DNA of 64,000 bases from Doryteuthis pealeii (GCA_023376005.1 CM042152.1:87614262-87678261); one strand, 5' to 3'. Positions 20,650 to 31,126 are shown, counted from the stretch's first letter. The notes: generated by a model from the sequence alone, not told the origin. Translations and numbers: made by a program.

Positions 20650-21039
20650 TCTATTAATAATGGAGATTCGCTTCCGGTTTTTGTCTGTAACAAAAACTAT
20701 GTCACTGCTTACGTCACATTACCCAAAATCATCATAACATAGAATAAATACACTCGAAATTTGAACATGCAACATTAGACAGTCCTCATTGTTTTTTAAA
20801 ACAAGTTTTAATAAATACATGACTGGTATTATATATCTATATATAGTTTGTTTTATTTTAATACATATTTAAAGTTTACATTTCAAATTTGTTTTATTTT
20901 TTAATCCTTTAATGAATTTGATGATTTTACTTACTTAGGATACAAACTCGCTGACATTGAATTTTCAACTCCCACCCCTCAGGCAATGTTTCAAAAATCT
21001 ATTTTACATCGCCCAGAGGGCGTTTTTTTATTTTGCTAG
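20650..21039 (+). mobile_element. Helitron-like element type 2, full length
   Basis: The 5' end TCTATTAATAATGGAGATT follows an A. The 3' end has hairpin cgccc-aga-gggcg (21010-21022), then 13 nt, then CTAG (21036-21039) and T. The 5' 50 nt resemble those of type 1 (TCTTATTATAATGGAGATT, gtctgtaac), but the interior differs. It has no coding capacity, so it is non-autonomous. Confidence 0.85.
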
Positions 21040-21107
21040 TATTAGAAATATATGCATGTATACATCTTTTTCACTCACTCAGACACAAAAATTGACATTT
21101 ATATATT

Positions 21108-21393
21108 CACCAACTCCTCCGCATGAGCAGAATGTGACACAAGGTCATTTTTTTAGGCAGAGTTTAACAGGTTTGAATTCAGAGTTTTCCTTCTCCTAGA
21201 CTGGTTGCCTAACCAAGGTTAAAGAGCCCAGTCTGTTCTGCTATTTACCCATAGCTGGAGGAAGAGCAAGTGGATGCATATCTTTTCCAAGGGTATTAGC
21301 GCTATATGAAATGTAGACAGCCTCGTCTAGGATTTGAACTTGGGTCCATAAGTTCATTTCCTATGACTCTAGCCATTACATCATGCACCTCCA
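21108..21393 (-). mobile_element. SINE-A copy
   Basis: Near full length, with standard tail 'caccaactcctccgcatgag' and head 'agccattacatcatgcacct'. The tRNA-like boxes carry a few changes. Confidence 0.88.
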
Positions 21394-21544
21394 TTAAGAC
21401 ATTTATCTAGGTAAATCAAATTTTTATTTCGGCCTATCAAACAGGGATAGCTCAATTTATTGGCAACATGAGTAGTTGCCCAGTATAACAAATGCTGGGG
21501 GTCAACTGTCATGTGTCTGGAATGCTGAAACTTTCCAAATACTA

Positions 21545-22133
21545 ATATCTAGCCCTGTCGGCTGGGGCGTTAGAATGCACCGACTGCACCTCTGCAGAGG
21601 GGTAAGACTCCCCCAATGGGGCCACCTGTTGGCTGTGGGTGCGACCCATGATGCTTAAGGATAGAGCCCAGGTGGATGAGCAGTTCATGACATGCAATAC
21701 TCCACTTTGGCCCTATCTTGGGCTAGACGGGCGGTCGGAGAGGCCCCCTCCGATCAATCGAAACCCTAGCACCTATATGATTGCCCCAATCCAATTGCCC
21801 TTATGGCAAGTCCCAACCCCTTTTTATCATATGGGTGATAGAAGGCGGTGGCTGTGGGTCTACATGTCCTGGGAATGATGTTAAACTCTATCTGATGGTG
21901 AGGTTCCAGTTCTGGAGGTTTGGGGAATGTGGAGCACCCCTTCATCACCATTGCTCCCTGGTCCACTCTGACCCGGAGTGGTAGTACCTGTTAGGTTCCC
22001 ATCTATGGGTTAAATAGAAAAATGTATTTATAAAAAAATTGTATTATCTATTAAGAATTGATTTATTTAAAAACTTTATCGGCATTAAATGACCCACTGA
22101 GGTTGATATGCCGTAAAACAAAACAAACCAAAA
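21545..22133 (+). mobile_element. Repeat-C copy, longest
   Basis: The GC-rich 5' part is 'gtcggctggggcgttagaat' and 'ctgcagaggggtaagactcc'. The middle is 'aggccccctccgatcaatcg' and the AT-rich 3' part 'cattaaatgacccactgagg'. It ends in a CAAA-type tail. The simple A-rich tail and 5'-truncated sister copies indicate retroposition. The source element is not identified. SINE-B shares the last 40 or so bases. Confidence 0.8.
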
Positions 22134-22760
22134 AACAAAACTAATATCTAAAAAATTATAAAATGGGTAAATTAAACAATAAAATCAGTCAAAATAAGAA
22201 AATAGACTAATATGAAATTATAATTAAGATAATAGCTGAGGATGGTTGGGGGGAAAGGTAAATTGGGTGAGTCAAAGTTGCAAAAGAATTCTTGAATCAT
22301 TACTGAGCTGCCTCTATGATGAATATTATTATTTAATAAATTCAAGTAAAATGTAGATGACATTGATTTTTGAATTGGTGGTGTGATACTTAAATGAATT
22401 AAAATTTAAAGATGAAAGTAAAAATCCGAAAAGGGAAGGTGTGTTGCTATAAATATGAAGAAAATTATAAATAGAGAAATGTTTTAAATTTTCCTCTGTG
22501 CAAAATAGAAGAAAATATATTCAATATTTTGTGAATTTGTGCATTTTTGTATTTATATTCTCTTGAGATTGTGATAGCTAATGTAAATTGGATGGATGAT
22601 GGCTTGGATTTTCCTCTGAATGGCAACATAAATATCCTTCATACCTCAAAATCTCTTTGTCTTGTAATGGATTTTCAGGTTAGGAAACAAACAAAAAAAA
22701 TTCATAGTTTCATAATTTTTACAAATTGACACTAACTCATTGGGACTAAATCTTGATATC
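22134..22760. other. Unassigned sequence
   Basis: No gene or known repeat recognised. Confidence 0.5.
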
Positions 22761-22776
22761 ATCCCTTTATTATATA

Positions 22777-23063
22777 TATATTTACCAACCCCTCCACACG
22801 AGCAGGATGTGACACAAAGTCAATTTCTTAAGCGGAGTTTAACAGGGTTTGAATTCAGAGTTTTCCTTCTCCTAGACCGGTTGCCTAACCAAGGTTAAAG
22901 AGCCCAGTCTGCCCTACTATTTACCCATAGCTGGAGGGAGAGTAGGATTCATACCTATCCCAAGGGTATTAGCGTTAAGTGAAATGCAATTACCACGCCC
23001 AGGATTTGAACTCAGGGTGACAAGTTCATTTCCCATGACTTTAACCATTACACCACGCGTTTC
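22777..23063 (-). mobile_element. SINE-A copy with target duplication
   Basis: Full length. The flanks 'catccctttattatata' (22760-22776) and 'catcactttattatata' (23064-23080) form a 17-bp duplication with one mismatch, as in LINE-type retroposition. Confidence 0.9.
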
Positions 23064-23089
23064 CATCACTTTATTATATAAGTTGTTCA

Positions 23090-23610
23090 GCTAGGTATTT
23101 ACCCAACCCATTTGCTATGGGTAGGATGTGACACAAGGCCACAAGTATGGACATCCTGTTATGATTCGTCTGGCCATTTTAGGTCTATAGGTGAAAGCAG
23201 TTTTCCAGTGGATATCCCTTGTTGCATAAAGTTTGATACTCTCTGGAAGTAGAAAGATGCAGTATCATTTTTAAATCCTTGTCAGCTGATCCATGTTAAA
23301 GAATTGTATAATCCTCATTAGTTGGTCCATGCTTAGACAGTTTATTTAATCCTCGTCAGTTCGTCTGTATATCTGGCAAGCAATTGTGTGGCAATTTGTC
23401 AACACCTTTAAATAGTAAATCAAATGCATGTTTGACCGATTCAGCCAACGCAGTTGTGAATAGTCTATAAGTACAAGTTGCAATCTTCAGCACACCTTAT
23501 AAATGAAAATTATTCCAACACATCCAAAGAGGATCAAACTTGATATTCAGTATAGATGGATTTGCAAGAATAGTTTGCTAACCATTACACCATGATGGAA
23601 CACCAACAAG
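23090..23610 (-). mobile_element. Family E SINE, apparently split
   Basis: The 3' tail is at 23090-23143 ('tatttacccaacccatttgc', 'gatgtgacacaaggccac'). The tRNA-like head is at 23528-23610 ('caaacttgatattcagta', 'ttgctaaccattacaccatg'). In the copy at 17.94 kb these parts are adjacent, so about 385 bp of unassigned DNA seems inserted. Confidence 0.55.
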
Positions 23611-23744
23611 TTGTTTAGCTACATGTGCAAAATACTTAGAGAGACTTATCCTAAACCTAGTTTGGTCATGGTGGCACTACTCATGTAACATATCTTGGAC
23701 AGGTATAGCCTGGTGGAGCCCATCCCTCTCCAGGTCTAGTCTGA

Positions 23745-23900
23745 TTTCAGTTTTCCTTCTCCTAAACTGGTTGCCATACCATATCTGCTCTACTATTTCT
23801 CCATAGTTGGAGGGAGAATAGTTAGATTCATACTTTTCCCAAGAGTATTAGTGCTATGGGAAATGCAAACAGCCTCATTCAGGATTTGAATTCGAATAGC
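23745..23900 (-). mobile_element. SINE-A fragment
   Basis: The middle and B-box region ('tcagttttccttctcctaaa', 'aacagcctcattcaggattt'). It is truncated at 'aattcgaatagctga', where the tail of repeat-C begins. Confidence 0.8.
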
Positions 23901-23902
23901 TG

Positions 23903-24290
23903 ATTGTTTGTTTGTTTGTTTTGTTTTACGGCATATTAACCTCAGTGGGTCATTTAATGCCGATAAAGTTTTGAAATAAATCAATTCTTAATGGATAATA
24001 CAATTTTGTTTATAAACTCATGTTTTTCTATTTAACCTATAGATGGGACCCTAACAGGTACTACCACTCCGGGTCAGAGTGGACCAGGGAGCAATGGTGA
24101 TGAAGGGGTGCTCCACATTCCCCAAACCTCCAAAACTGGAACCTCACCATCAGATAGAGTTTAACATCATTCCCAGGACATGTAGACCCGCAGCCACTGC
24201 CTTCTAGCACCCATATGATAAAAAGGGATTGGGGCTTGCCATAAGGGCAATAGGGTTGAGAAAAATCATATAGGTGCTAGGGCTTGATCG
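23903..24290 (-). mobile_element. Repeat-C copy
   Basis: The minus strand runs from 'tataggtgctagggcttg' to a (CAAA)n tail (plus strand ttgtttgtttgtttg). It matches 21.75-22.13 kb and is 5' truncated. Confidence 0.82.
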
Positions 24291-24714
24291 AATAGCGGAG
24301 TCCACTTCCTACAATGATAACTGTCATGCAATGAGTGCCTCCTTAAAGCCTAAATCGACTATGTACATGTCTTCAAAATTTAAAGATTCAATCAGAATAC
24401 TTTTTGATCATAGCTTGTATATGCTTACAATTTGCTTTAATAACGCAACTGCAGAGCATGAAGATGTGGTCACTGCACAAAATTGTTTGGTAAGCTGCAG
24501 GCAGAACTCCAAATTGCAGGACTAAGAGCCCTAAGATCTGGCAAGTGACTGAAGGAGCTAAGAACCCTTGCTTCAAATGAGGAATGACTGAATGCTGCTG
24601 TAGGTTATTCTAAACTACTAAAGTTGTAGAATACAGTAAATCATCATAATTATACAGGGAATGGAATCCAATGTTATGAAAAAAAAAAAAAAATTGAAAA
24701 CCAAATCGACATAT

Positions 24715-24835
24715 AATACTGTAGCCTAATGGTTAGAAAGCTTGCTTAGCAGACAATTGTTAGTGAGTTCGATTCTTACTGGGTGCCCCATACTTCTGGC
24801 CTTGTGCTAAGCTTAGTAAATAACTATTCCAATAG
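24715..24835 (+). mobile_element. tRNA-like unit F, single copy
   Basis: 'gtagcctaatggttagaaag', 'gttagtgagttcgattctta' and 'ctaagcttagtaaataac' match the tandem array units at 48.3 kb. The fit suggests the array arose from such a dispersed unit. Confidence 0.8.
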
Positions 24836-24921
24836 TAAAACATGTCAATCTGATTTTCCTTTCTATGTAACTTTTTTCACTTAGAAAGATGACAAAACTA
24901 CTTCTGTAGACTTTCTTTTGC

Positions 24922-24924
<3 letters not shown>

Positions 24925-24985
<61 letters not shown>

Positions 24986-24987
24986 TA
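24925..24987. repeat. (TA)n(CA)n microsatellite
   Basis: TA repeats pass into CA repeats. Confidence 0.95.
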
Positions 24988-24989
24988 TG

Positions 24990-25620
24990 TAAGAAATTAA
25001 AAAAACACAGATAAAGAACATGAATTGAATTTGATCAGTAAAGACAATTTACTGAAAACTGATCCGAGATCATGACCCTAATTACAGCCAACTGCGGCTG
25101 ATACCACTGCTGATTATAATTTTCTTTTTTGTGAAGTTCCCAAAGATCCCACTGTTTTCATTTCCTCCGAAAAAATTGATGCGACAGAATCTACATGAGC
25201 TTCAATGCTGGAACAAAATCACCAAGAGTTTGAGTGACATCTCAAACATATATTTAACTGAGTAAAGTTCAAGAGACATGCATAAACAGCATTGGGATAG
25301 AAATAAACCAATGTTAACAGAAGAAGAATATTCTTGAATAAAATTCTCTGAGATGCAGCACAAAGTAAAATGTTTTAAGTTAATCTATTATGGTGAACAT
25401 TTCTCCCCCCTGTCTATCTTTGTAAAATGGACTGTTCATGCTTATAAATAAGTCCTTTTTACACTAACTAACCGTATATTGAATAAAGCCTGAATAAGGT
25501 TTCTCTGTTTGGTGTTCTTTATTTCATTAAATCTAACAACCATGCAGCTGAATGTATTTTCATGCTAAACTGTGTCCGTCAGAAAATCTTAAAAAACAAT
25601 CTCACTCCAAAATTTATATG
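24990..25620. other. Unassigned sequence
   Basis: No gene or known repeat recognised. Confidence 0.5.
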
Positions 25621-25628
25621 CATATATA

Positions 25629-26182
25629 CATTTACCAACACCCCACCCCTACTCCGCATGTGTAGGATGTTAGTGAAAATGTGAAAAATAATGTGTATCT
25701 GTGGTTGATGTAGCATCATCAGAATGAAAATGAATTTATTACCAAAAATGAAGAGAAGTAGTATATATTACTGTATTGGTTGGTTAATTTTTAGTGTGTG
25801 AATACTTGCACACACTAAGAATTGTAAGAATTTACATACATAATGGGGTATTGAAAACTTCTTAATCTGACCAAGAAGAAAATGGCCTAGAGTCATAAAA
25901 TGTAAATGCCATTCCACATATTTATCATGGTCAATTTCTTAAGGAAAGTTTCTCACAGGTTTGAATTCAGTGTTTTCTTTCTCCTAGCCTGGTTGCCTAA
26001 CCAAGGTTAAAGCGCCCAGTCTTCCCTACTATTTACCCATAGATGGAGGGAGAATAGTTGGATGCATATCTTTACCAAGGGTATTAGTGCTATGTGAAAT
26101 GCAAACAGCCTCGTCCAGGATTTGAACTTGGGCTGCTGATTCCATTTACAACAACAATAGCTATAACACCATCCAGCTCAAA
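25629..26182 (-). mobile_element. SINE-A copy split by about 255 bp
   Basis: The tail is at 25629-25672 ('accaacaccccacccctact', 'tgtaggatgt'), and the rest resumes near 25929 ('tggtcaatttcttaagg') and runs to the head near 26180. The interruption has no match elsewhere in the window. It contains a small hairpin (tttagtgtgtg...cacacactaa near 25791-25820). Confidence 0.75.
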
Positions 26183-26289
26183 AATATATATTTATAGATA
26201 ATCATAGGCAGGACAGTGTGATTGATTTCTATTCATGTTTATTCACTGGGGATGATGTGAATAAACATTGAAATATTAATAAAATTAAG

Positions 26290-26815
26290 TTTATTTTCTT
26301 TATTAATAACTTATCTGTTCCACTCCGCAGCTTGTGTTCTCTACTGAGACAGCATCGTCTCCGATGGCTGGGTCATATCCGCCGGATGGATGATGGACAA
26401 ATTCCGAAGGACATCCCCTATGCAGCGCTTTTGTCTGGTGAAAGACAGATTGGTCGCCCCCAGCTGCATTTCAAGGATGTCTGCAAGAATGATCTCAGGT
26501 GCTTTGGCATTGCCCATTCCAGCTGGGAATATTTGGCTCAGGACCACCCTCAATGGTGGCAGGCTCTCCATAGAGGACTGTTCAAGTTTGAAGTCACCCT
26601 GACACAACACTATGAAGCTAAGAGGTCCAGAAGAAAGCAGCCACAACAAAGCACCGGCAAATCAACATCTTCAGGGACAGCCTTCAAATGCAACATCTGT
26701 GGTCGAGGATGTTTTTCAAACATTGGACTTCACAGTCACAGGAGGCGCTGTAACTTCAGGGTCACAAAAACTATATTATAGTCTTCCGAGACTGAAATGC
26801 CAATAATAATAACAT
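26290..26815 (+). pseudogene. LINE C-terminal ORF with terminal zinc-finger-like motif
   Basis: An open frame continuous from at least 26302 to the stop at 26779-26781 contains RQHRLRWLGHIRRMDDGQIP, the LRW-GH-RM motif found downstream of the polymerase domain in many non-LTR retrotransposons. RQIGRPQLHFKDVCKNDL and then CNICGRGC...GLHSHRRRC, a Cys/His finger-like motif, follow. About 150 codons are intact. The 3' UTR is short ('tcttccgagactgaaatgcc') with an (AAT)n tail. The copy is 5' truncated: endonuclease and polymerase cores are missing. This is therefore a recent but dead insertion. Confidence 0.88.
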
Positions 26816-27029
26816 CTGTATTTTTCACAGTTTTATACAGATACATGTAGTTCACTATATATACAGTATGTCACGGATACAGAAGAAGAGAGAATGCAGA
26901 TTAAGACATATTGTCTATTTCCAGAAATGAGAAAAAAATTATATATTTCTTTTAAATATGTATATAGGTTTGCCCAAATAAAATTCAACCAGTGGTGAAA
27001 AGGATTTTTTTTTTCTTAAAGGTTAGTCT

Positions 27030-27558
27030 GTTTTTTTTTATTGATGGCATATCAAGCTTCAAGGGTTATTTCATACCAAAGCCATCCATGTAGAAGAACA
27101 GTAGTGGTACTATCTAATCCATAGCTGGGGGGTATAAGGGAGTTCATATTTTTTCCAAGAGTATTAGTCTGAAAGTAAACATAATATATATTTACCAACC
27201 CCTCCGCACGAGCAGAATGCAACACAAGGTCAATTTCTTAAGCGGAGTTTAACAGGTTTGAATTCAGAGTTTTCCTTCTCCTAGACTGGTTACCTAGCCA
27301 TGGTTAAAGAGTACAGTCTACCCTGCTATGTACCCATAGCTGGAGCGAGAGTAGGATTCATACCTTTCCGAAGGGTATTAGCGCTAAGTGAAATGATATT
27401 AACACGTCCAGGATTTGAACTCGGGGCGACAAGTCCATTTCCCATGACTTTAACCATTGCACCACGCACTTCAATGAAAGTAAACATAATAGCACGATTG
27501 GAGTTCAAAATCACATGATGAAGTCCAGTACATGCTATGCCATAGGGACTTCCCAATT
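27030..27558 (-). mobile_element. SINE-B copy interrupted by SINE-A
   Basis: The 3' part is at 27030-27169 ('ggcatatcaagcttcaaggg', 'gtagtggtactatctaatcc') and the head at 27492-27558 ('catgctatgccatagggact'). A SINE-A with target duplication lies between. Confidence 0.82.
27187..27474 (-). mobile_element. SINE-A nested in SINE-B, perfect 17-bp target duplication
   Basis: 'tgaaagtaaacataata' occurs at 27170-27186 and again at 27475-27491. The element between is a full SINE-A (tail 'tatatttaccaacccctccg', head 'aaccattgcaccacgcactt'). It shows that SINE-A moved after SINE-B was fixed here. Confidence 0.95.
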
Positions 27559-27921
27559 TTTTAAAAGGGAAATAACAGTAAATACAAACTACTTATTCGT
27601 GTTGATACTCTTTACTTCCAAGTATTGAATTAATTGAATTCATACTCGATAATATTATGTACCAACTGATAAACTTGTATAGTTCAGTGTATGTTGCATT
27701 CAGAACTAGTAGCTAGATAAAAATTCCACAAAATAAAAAATAAAAAAAGGGTGGAAGATTTATCACTGTCATTAAAGATGTCTAGAGGTCTCATTATAGT
27801 TCATATCAAAGATATGGTTAGACATGTTTGATAACCTGGGAAAAATATCTGAACTAAGAGTAAGCCAGTTCTTAAGAATTTACCAGTAGGTTTTTCATAG
27901 ATTGATTTAGATATGTGGGGG

Positions 27922-27963
<42 letters not shown>

Positions 27964-28060
27964 CGTAGTTAGGGTCTTTCCATGTGTGGTTTAACCAAGC
28001 TGATGCAGGTAGACCATAAGGAGAGCTCAATTTACCTAATACCAGTGAGTAGAAGGACAG
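27559..28060. other. Unassigned sequence with (TA)n-T(n)
   Basis: 27921-27962 is TA repeats followed by a T run. No gene recognised. Confidence 0.5.
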
Positions 28061-28066
28061 AGCAAG

Positions 28067-28273
28067 ATATTTAGTAAATGAAGAAAAACTCTAAACTTGC
28101 TTCATTACAATAATTTATTTCAACCGTATTAATACGGCATCTTCAGGTAATCACAAGAACATGACTCTTACTTGAGTAAGAGTCATGTTCTTGTGATTAC
28201 CTGAAGATGCCGTATTAATACGGTTGAAATAAATTATTGTAATGAAGCAAGTTTAGAGTTTTTCTTCATTTAC

Positions 28274-28280
<7 letters not shown>
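28067..28280. repeat. Perfect palindrome, 106-bp arms, 2-nt spacer
   Basis: The left arm 28067-28172 and right arm 28175-28280 are exact inverse complements by reading, separated by 'tg'. The arms include 'ccgtattaatacgg' and 'gcttcattacaata'. A (TA)n tract follows. Each arm carries a hammerhead-like motif (28196-28243 plus, 28104-28151 minus). Confidence 0.93.
28196..28243 (+). ncRNA. Hammerhead-like motif in palindrome
   Basis: Stem I is attac (28196-28200) with gtaat (28239-28243). The core CTGAAGA is at 28201-28207, satisfying CUGANGA. Stem II is ccgta/tacgg with a G-U pair and a T-T mismatch at its base. GAAA is at 28226-28229. Stem III is ata/tat with loop aat, and the UH position is T28238. 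The T-T mismatch next to the core may weaken activity. The exact mirror motif is on the minus strand at 28104-28151. Confidence 0.5.
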
Positions 28281-28316
<36 letters not shown>

Positions 28317-28376
28317 AGAAAATATATTAAAAATATAACAAACACAGGATGTTATGATCAAGGGAAACAATTTTTT

Positions 28377-28423
28377 GAGTCAATACTTAAGTATTTCAGT
28401 ATATTATACCATCTTCAGGACAC
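28377..28423 (-). ncRNA. Hammerhead-like motif, left arm (minus strand)
   Basis: This is the mirror of 28742-28788. Stem I is reduced to about four of five pairs (gtgtc with gactc). Confidence 0.4.
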
Positions 28424-28741
28424 TGTTAAGTAATGTTTATGTGAGGGACAAAATGAAAGATATTAAGTGTATAGTGAATGTAAATTTTAATCTTCTTATT
28501 TTTCTAAAATTAATATTCCATATGAAATACGTCATATCTTTGTTAACATTTTCGTTCTCCACCTATTCACGTTTATGCACGCGTTATCCTATGATCTTCA
28601 CCTTCCATTTTTGCACATGCAATGATCACGTCATTGGCTTTCGTAAACAAACGCACATATAAAAATTAACGGTTAATAACATCACATTCACTATACACTT
28701 AACGTCTTTCATTTTGTCCCTCACATAAACATTACTTAACA

Positions 28742-28788
28742 GTGTCCTGAAGATGGTATAATATACTGAAATACTTAAGTATTGACAC
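28742..28788 (+). ncRNA. Hammerhead-like motif, right arm
   Basis: Stem I is gtgtc (28742-28746) with gacac (28784-28788). The core CTGAAGA is at 28747-28753, followed by one unpaired T. Stem II is ggtat/atact. GAA is at 28768-28770. Stem III is the palindrome atacttaagtat (28771-28782), and the UH nucleotide is T28783. A palindromic stem III is the form known to work as a dimer in some Penelope-like elements. Confidence 0.5.
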
Positions 28789-29135
28789 ATAAAATTGTTT
28801 CCCCTGATCATAACATCCTGTGTTTGTTATATTTTTAAAAATATTTTCTTCTCATATTGTCGGATTAATTTCCTCACTGTATTTCCATATATATATATAT
28901 ATATATTGTCTACTACAATTCATGGTCAGGAAGAAAGGACGTGACTGTCCTGAAAATTCACCACTCGTCTAAATAAAAGAAACTAAAAAAAAACTACAGA
29001 GTTTTCTGATATTTATTCCTTAACTAACATATCATGGTAACAATATTAGCATAATATAGTACGTTAATGCTTCACACCTATGCCCAAACCTGGTATATGT
29101 ATTTCCAACAACGGATACAAATACCAAAATACATC

Positions 29136-29162
29136 TCATATATATATATATATATATATACA
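29136..29162. repeat. (TA)n microsatellite
   Basis: TA repeats passing into 'cacacaccatacac'. Confidence 0.9.
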
Positions 29163-29700
29163 CACACCATACACCCACATACCACAAAGGCATTATTACA
29201 CTAGTCAACCATGTATACAATTTCAAACTTTTTATTTGTTGCCAATTATTTTATTTCTATTTTGCATCTATTGTATAACTAAATATGTGTTTTCAATTCA
29301 CTATTGCTATTAAAATGAAGATTTATTGATACCAATATTGGAAAATGAAAAAAAACTTTCAATAAAGCATCAATGAAGATGAATTCCTACAAAAGGAGAA
29401 AGGAGAAACGTGAAAATTCTTATTCTGAACTCCTAAAAGATCAGCTTGATAATAAAAAGGAAGCCAACTTTCATGAAATGAATATCCCTTCTATTGATAT
29501 CAACAACTTTTCTATAATTACTTTAAAAATATCTTATTACATTTTTTATTATAATTCATTTTTTTTAAATGCATTTTATAATTAAAAAAAAACATGATTT
29601 AAAAGTCATTGAGAGACAAAACCAATTGTTCAAAGCAACAAAAGCCACTTTTCTTTATGCTGAGATATTCTGATATCTATTATATTAATATATTGTCATT
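29163..29700. other. Unassigned sequence
   Basis: No gene or known repeat recognised. Confidence 0.5.
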
Positions 29701-29725
29701 ATGCTCATATATATATATATATATA

Positions 29726-30082
29726 TACAGGGTGTTTGTGGAGAAATTTGACAGTTTCATAAGGAAAAAAAGTCTTTGGTAACTACAAAATTTAATGGAT
29801 TGTAAAGAAATTCAACAGGCATGAAAATTACACTACTGTCAACAAGTTTCACTCAAAATAACCGCCATTAGCATCGATCACAGTCTCAATCTTACTTCGG
29901 AACCTTGAGCTGATGTTACAGTTTCTCTGGGAAGGGTCTCAAAAACTACCTTAATTCTGTCGATTAACTGGGCCTTTGTAGTACTGGCATAGGGATTGGT
30001 GTCTTTCTCAACAACGCCACATACATAATAATCCATGAGGTTAAAGTCTGGGGAGTTTGGAGGCCAAAACTGGAGTTAGATA
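29726..30082 (-). pseudogene. Tc1/mariner-type transposase C-terminus with one TIR
   Basis: The left boundary 'tacagggtgtttgtgg' resembles the cagggtgt-type termini of the IS630/Tc1/mariner superfamily. On the minus strand the frame reads WPPNSPDFNLMDYYVCGVVE, TNPYASTTKAQLIDRIKVVF, ETLPRETVTSA. After a frameshift it reads RFRSKIETVIDANGGYFE and a stop. The Asp in SPDFN is the expected third catalytic residue. Everything N-terminal is missing because the copy stops against a Helitron remnant at about 30085. It differs from the 13.2 kb mariner. Confidence 0.8.
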
Positions 30083-30087
30083 TGTAG

Positions 30088-30554
30088 ACCATATCTACAT
30101 ACTAATAACATGCAATTGTATTTACATATACAACCAAATAGCGGTTTACAGTGTGAACAGAAAGACTAATTTGCATATTGATATTAAATATCTTAATAAA
30201 TATGAGCTTAGTATTATTGATTTCTAATTGTTTGGTTTTATCTTAATGTGAATATGAGCAAAAATTTCAGGGATAAATGTTAAAAGAAATCCATTAACAA
30301 GAAGAAATAACTGTAATTTTATTCTTTACTTCCTATTTTAACTAAATAGTTAAATTAGGAAAATTTAGCAATGAAAGATGGGAGTAATGGAAGTGTAAGT
30401 TTTAATTGTTCTATTTTTCGATTATACCCCCCCCCTGTTTTAAATCTGTTTATCTGCATTCTTATTTAGTTTTATGAGCCTTTCTAATCTAATCTAATAT
30501 TTTATTACATTAAAAATTAAATACTTGCACACAGAGAGTACATATATTTGCTAG
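30088..30554 (+). mobile_element. Helitron-like element type 1, 5' truncated
   Basis: It matches the 3' two-thirds of 38244-38878. It ends 'acatatatttgCTAG' then T, and the 3' hairpin is decayed (gcacacagagagtac). Confidence 0.82.
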
Positions 30555-30559
30555 TTCTC

Positions 30560-31120
30560 ATAATAAACCAAAAAACACCTTTTCTAAAAAATAATATATT
30601 GTAAACCAAACAGACAAAAAATAAAAAGTGTATCTTCCTATGAATACATCAAACACTACTAAACAAAATTCCCTACACAGATATATAAAGTGTCAAAAAT
30701 TATATTTCTGATAAAACTTTTAATATTTAAAAAATCTACTTATTTATTCTATCACCCAACTTGATATATTTTATTTTTCAAAATCTGTTTTACAACCTGT
30801 GGAAACAATTGAAATTTGAAGAAATAATCTCTGAGGCACTCTTAATTCCTATGTAGGATCGGCTGTGTTTAGTATTTTATTCATGATTAATTTTAACATT
30901 ATTCCTTGACAATCATTTCTTTCTTTTTTTTTTTTGCTCATAGCATCAATCACAAGCTTTATGGATCTTCATTTGGATTTCAGTGCAAACTTATGGATCT
31001 TCTGGATTTCAGCACAGGCCTTGACTAAGCTATATTGAATTTAGTTACTTACCCATGCTTTAGATCTCCTCAAAGGAAGGACAAGATGCTATACAACTTA
31101 TACATAACTGTCACAGGAAC
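30560..31120. other. Unassigned sequence
   Basis: No gene or known repeat recognised. Confidence 0.5.
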
Positions 31121-31126
31121 CTCACA

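Larger units (their letters stand above)
28313..28856. mobile_element. Long inverted-repeat element, about 170-bp arms
   Basis: The arms are about 28313-28485 and 28677-28856, bearing 'acaaacacaggatgttatga' and its complement. About 190 bp of unrelated interior lies between. (TA)n lies on both sides (28278-28311 and 28890-28907). Each arm has a hammerhead-like motif. No transposase is visible. Confidence 0.88.
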
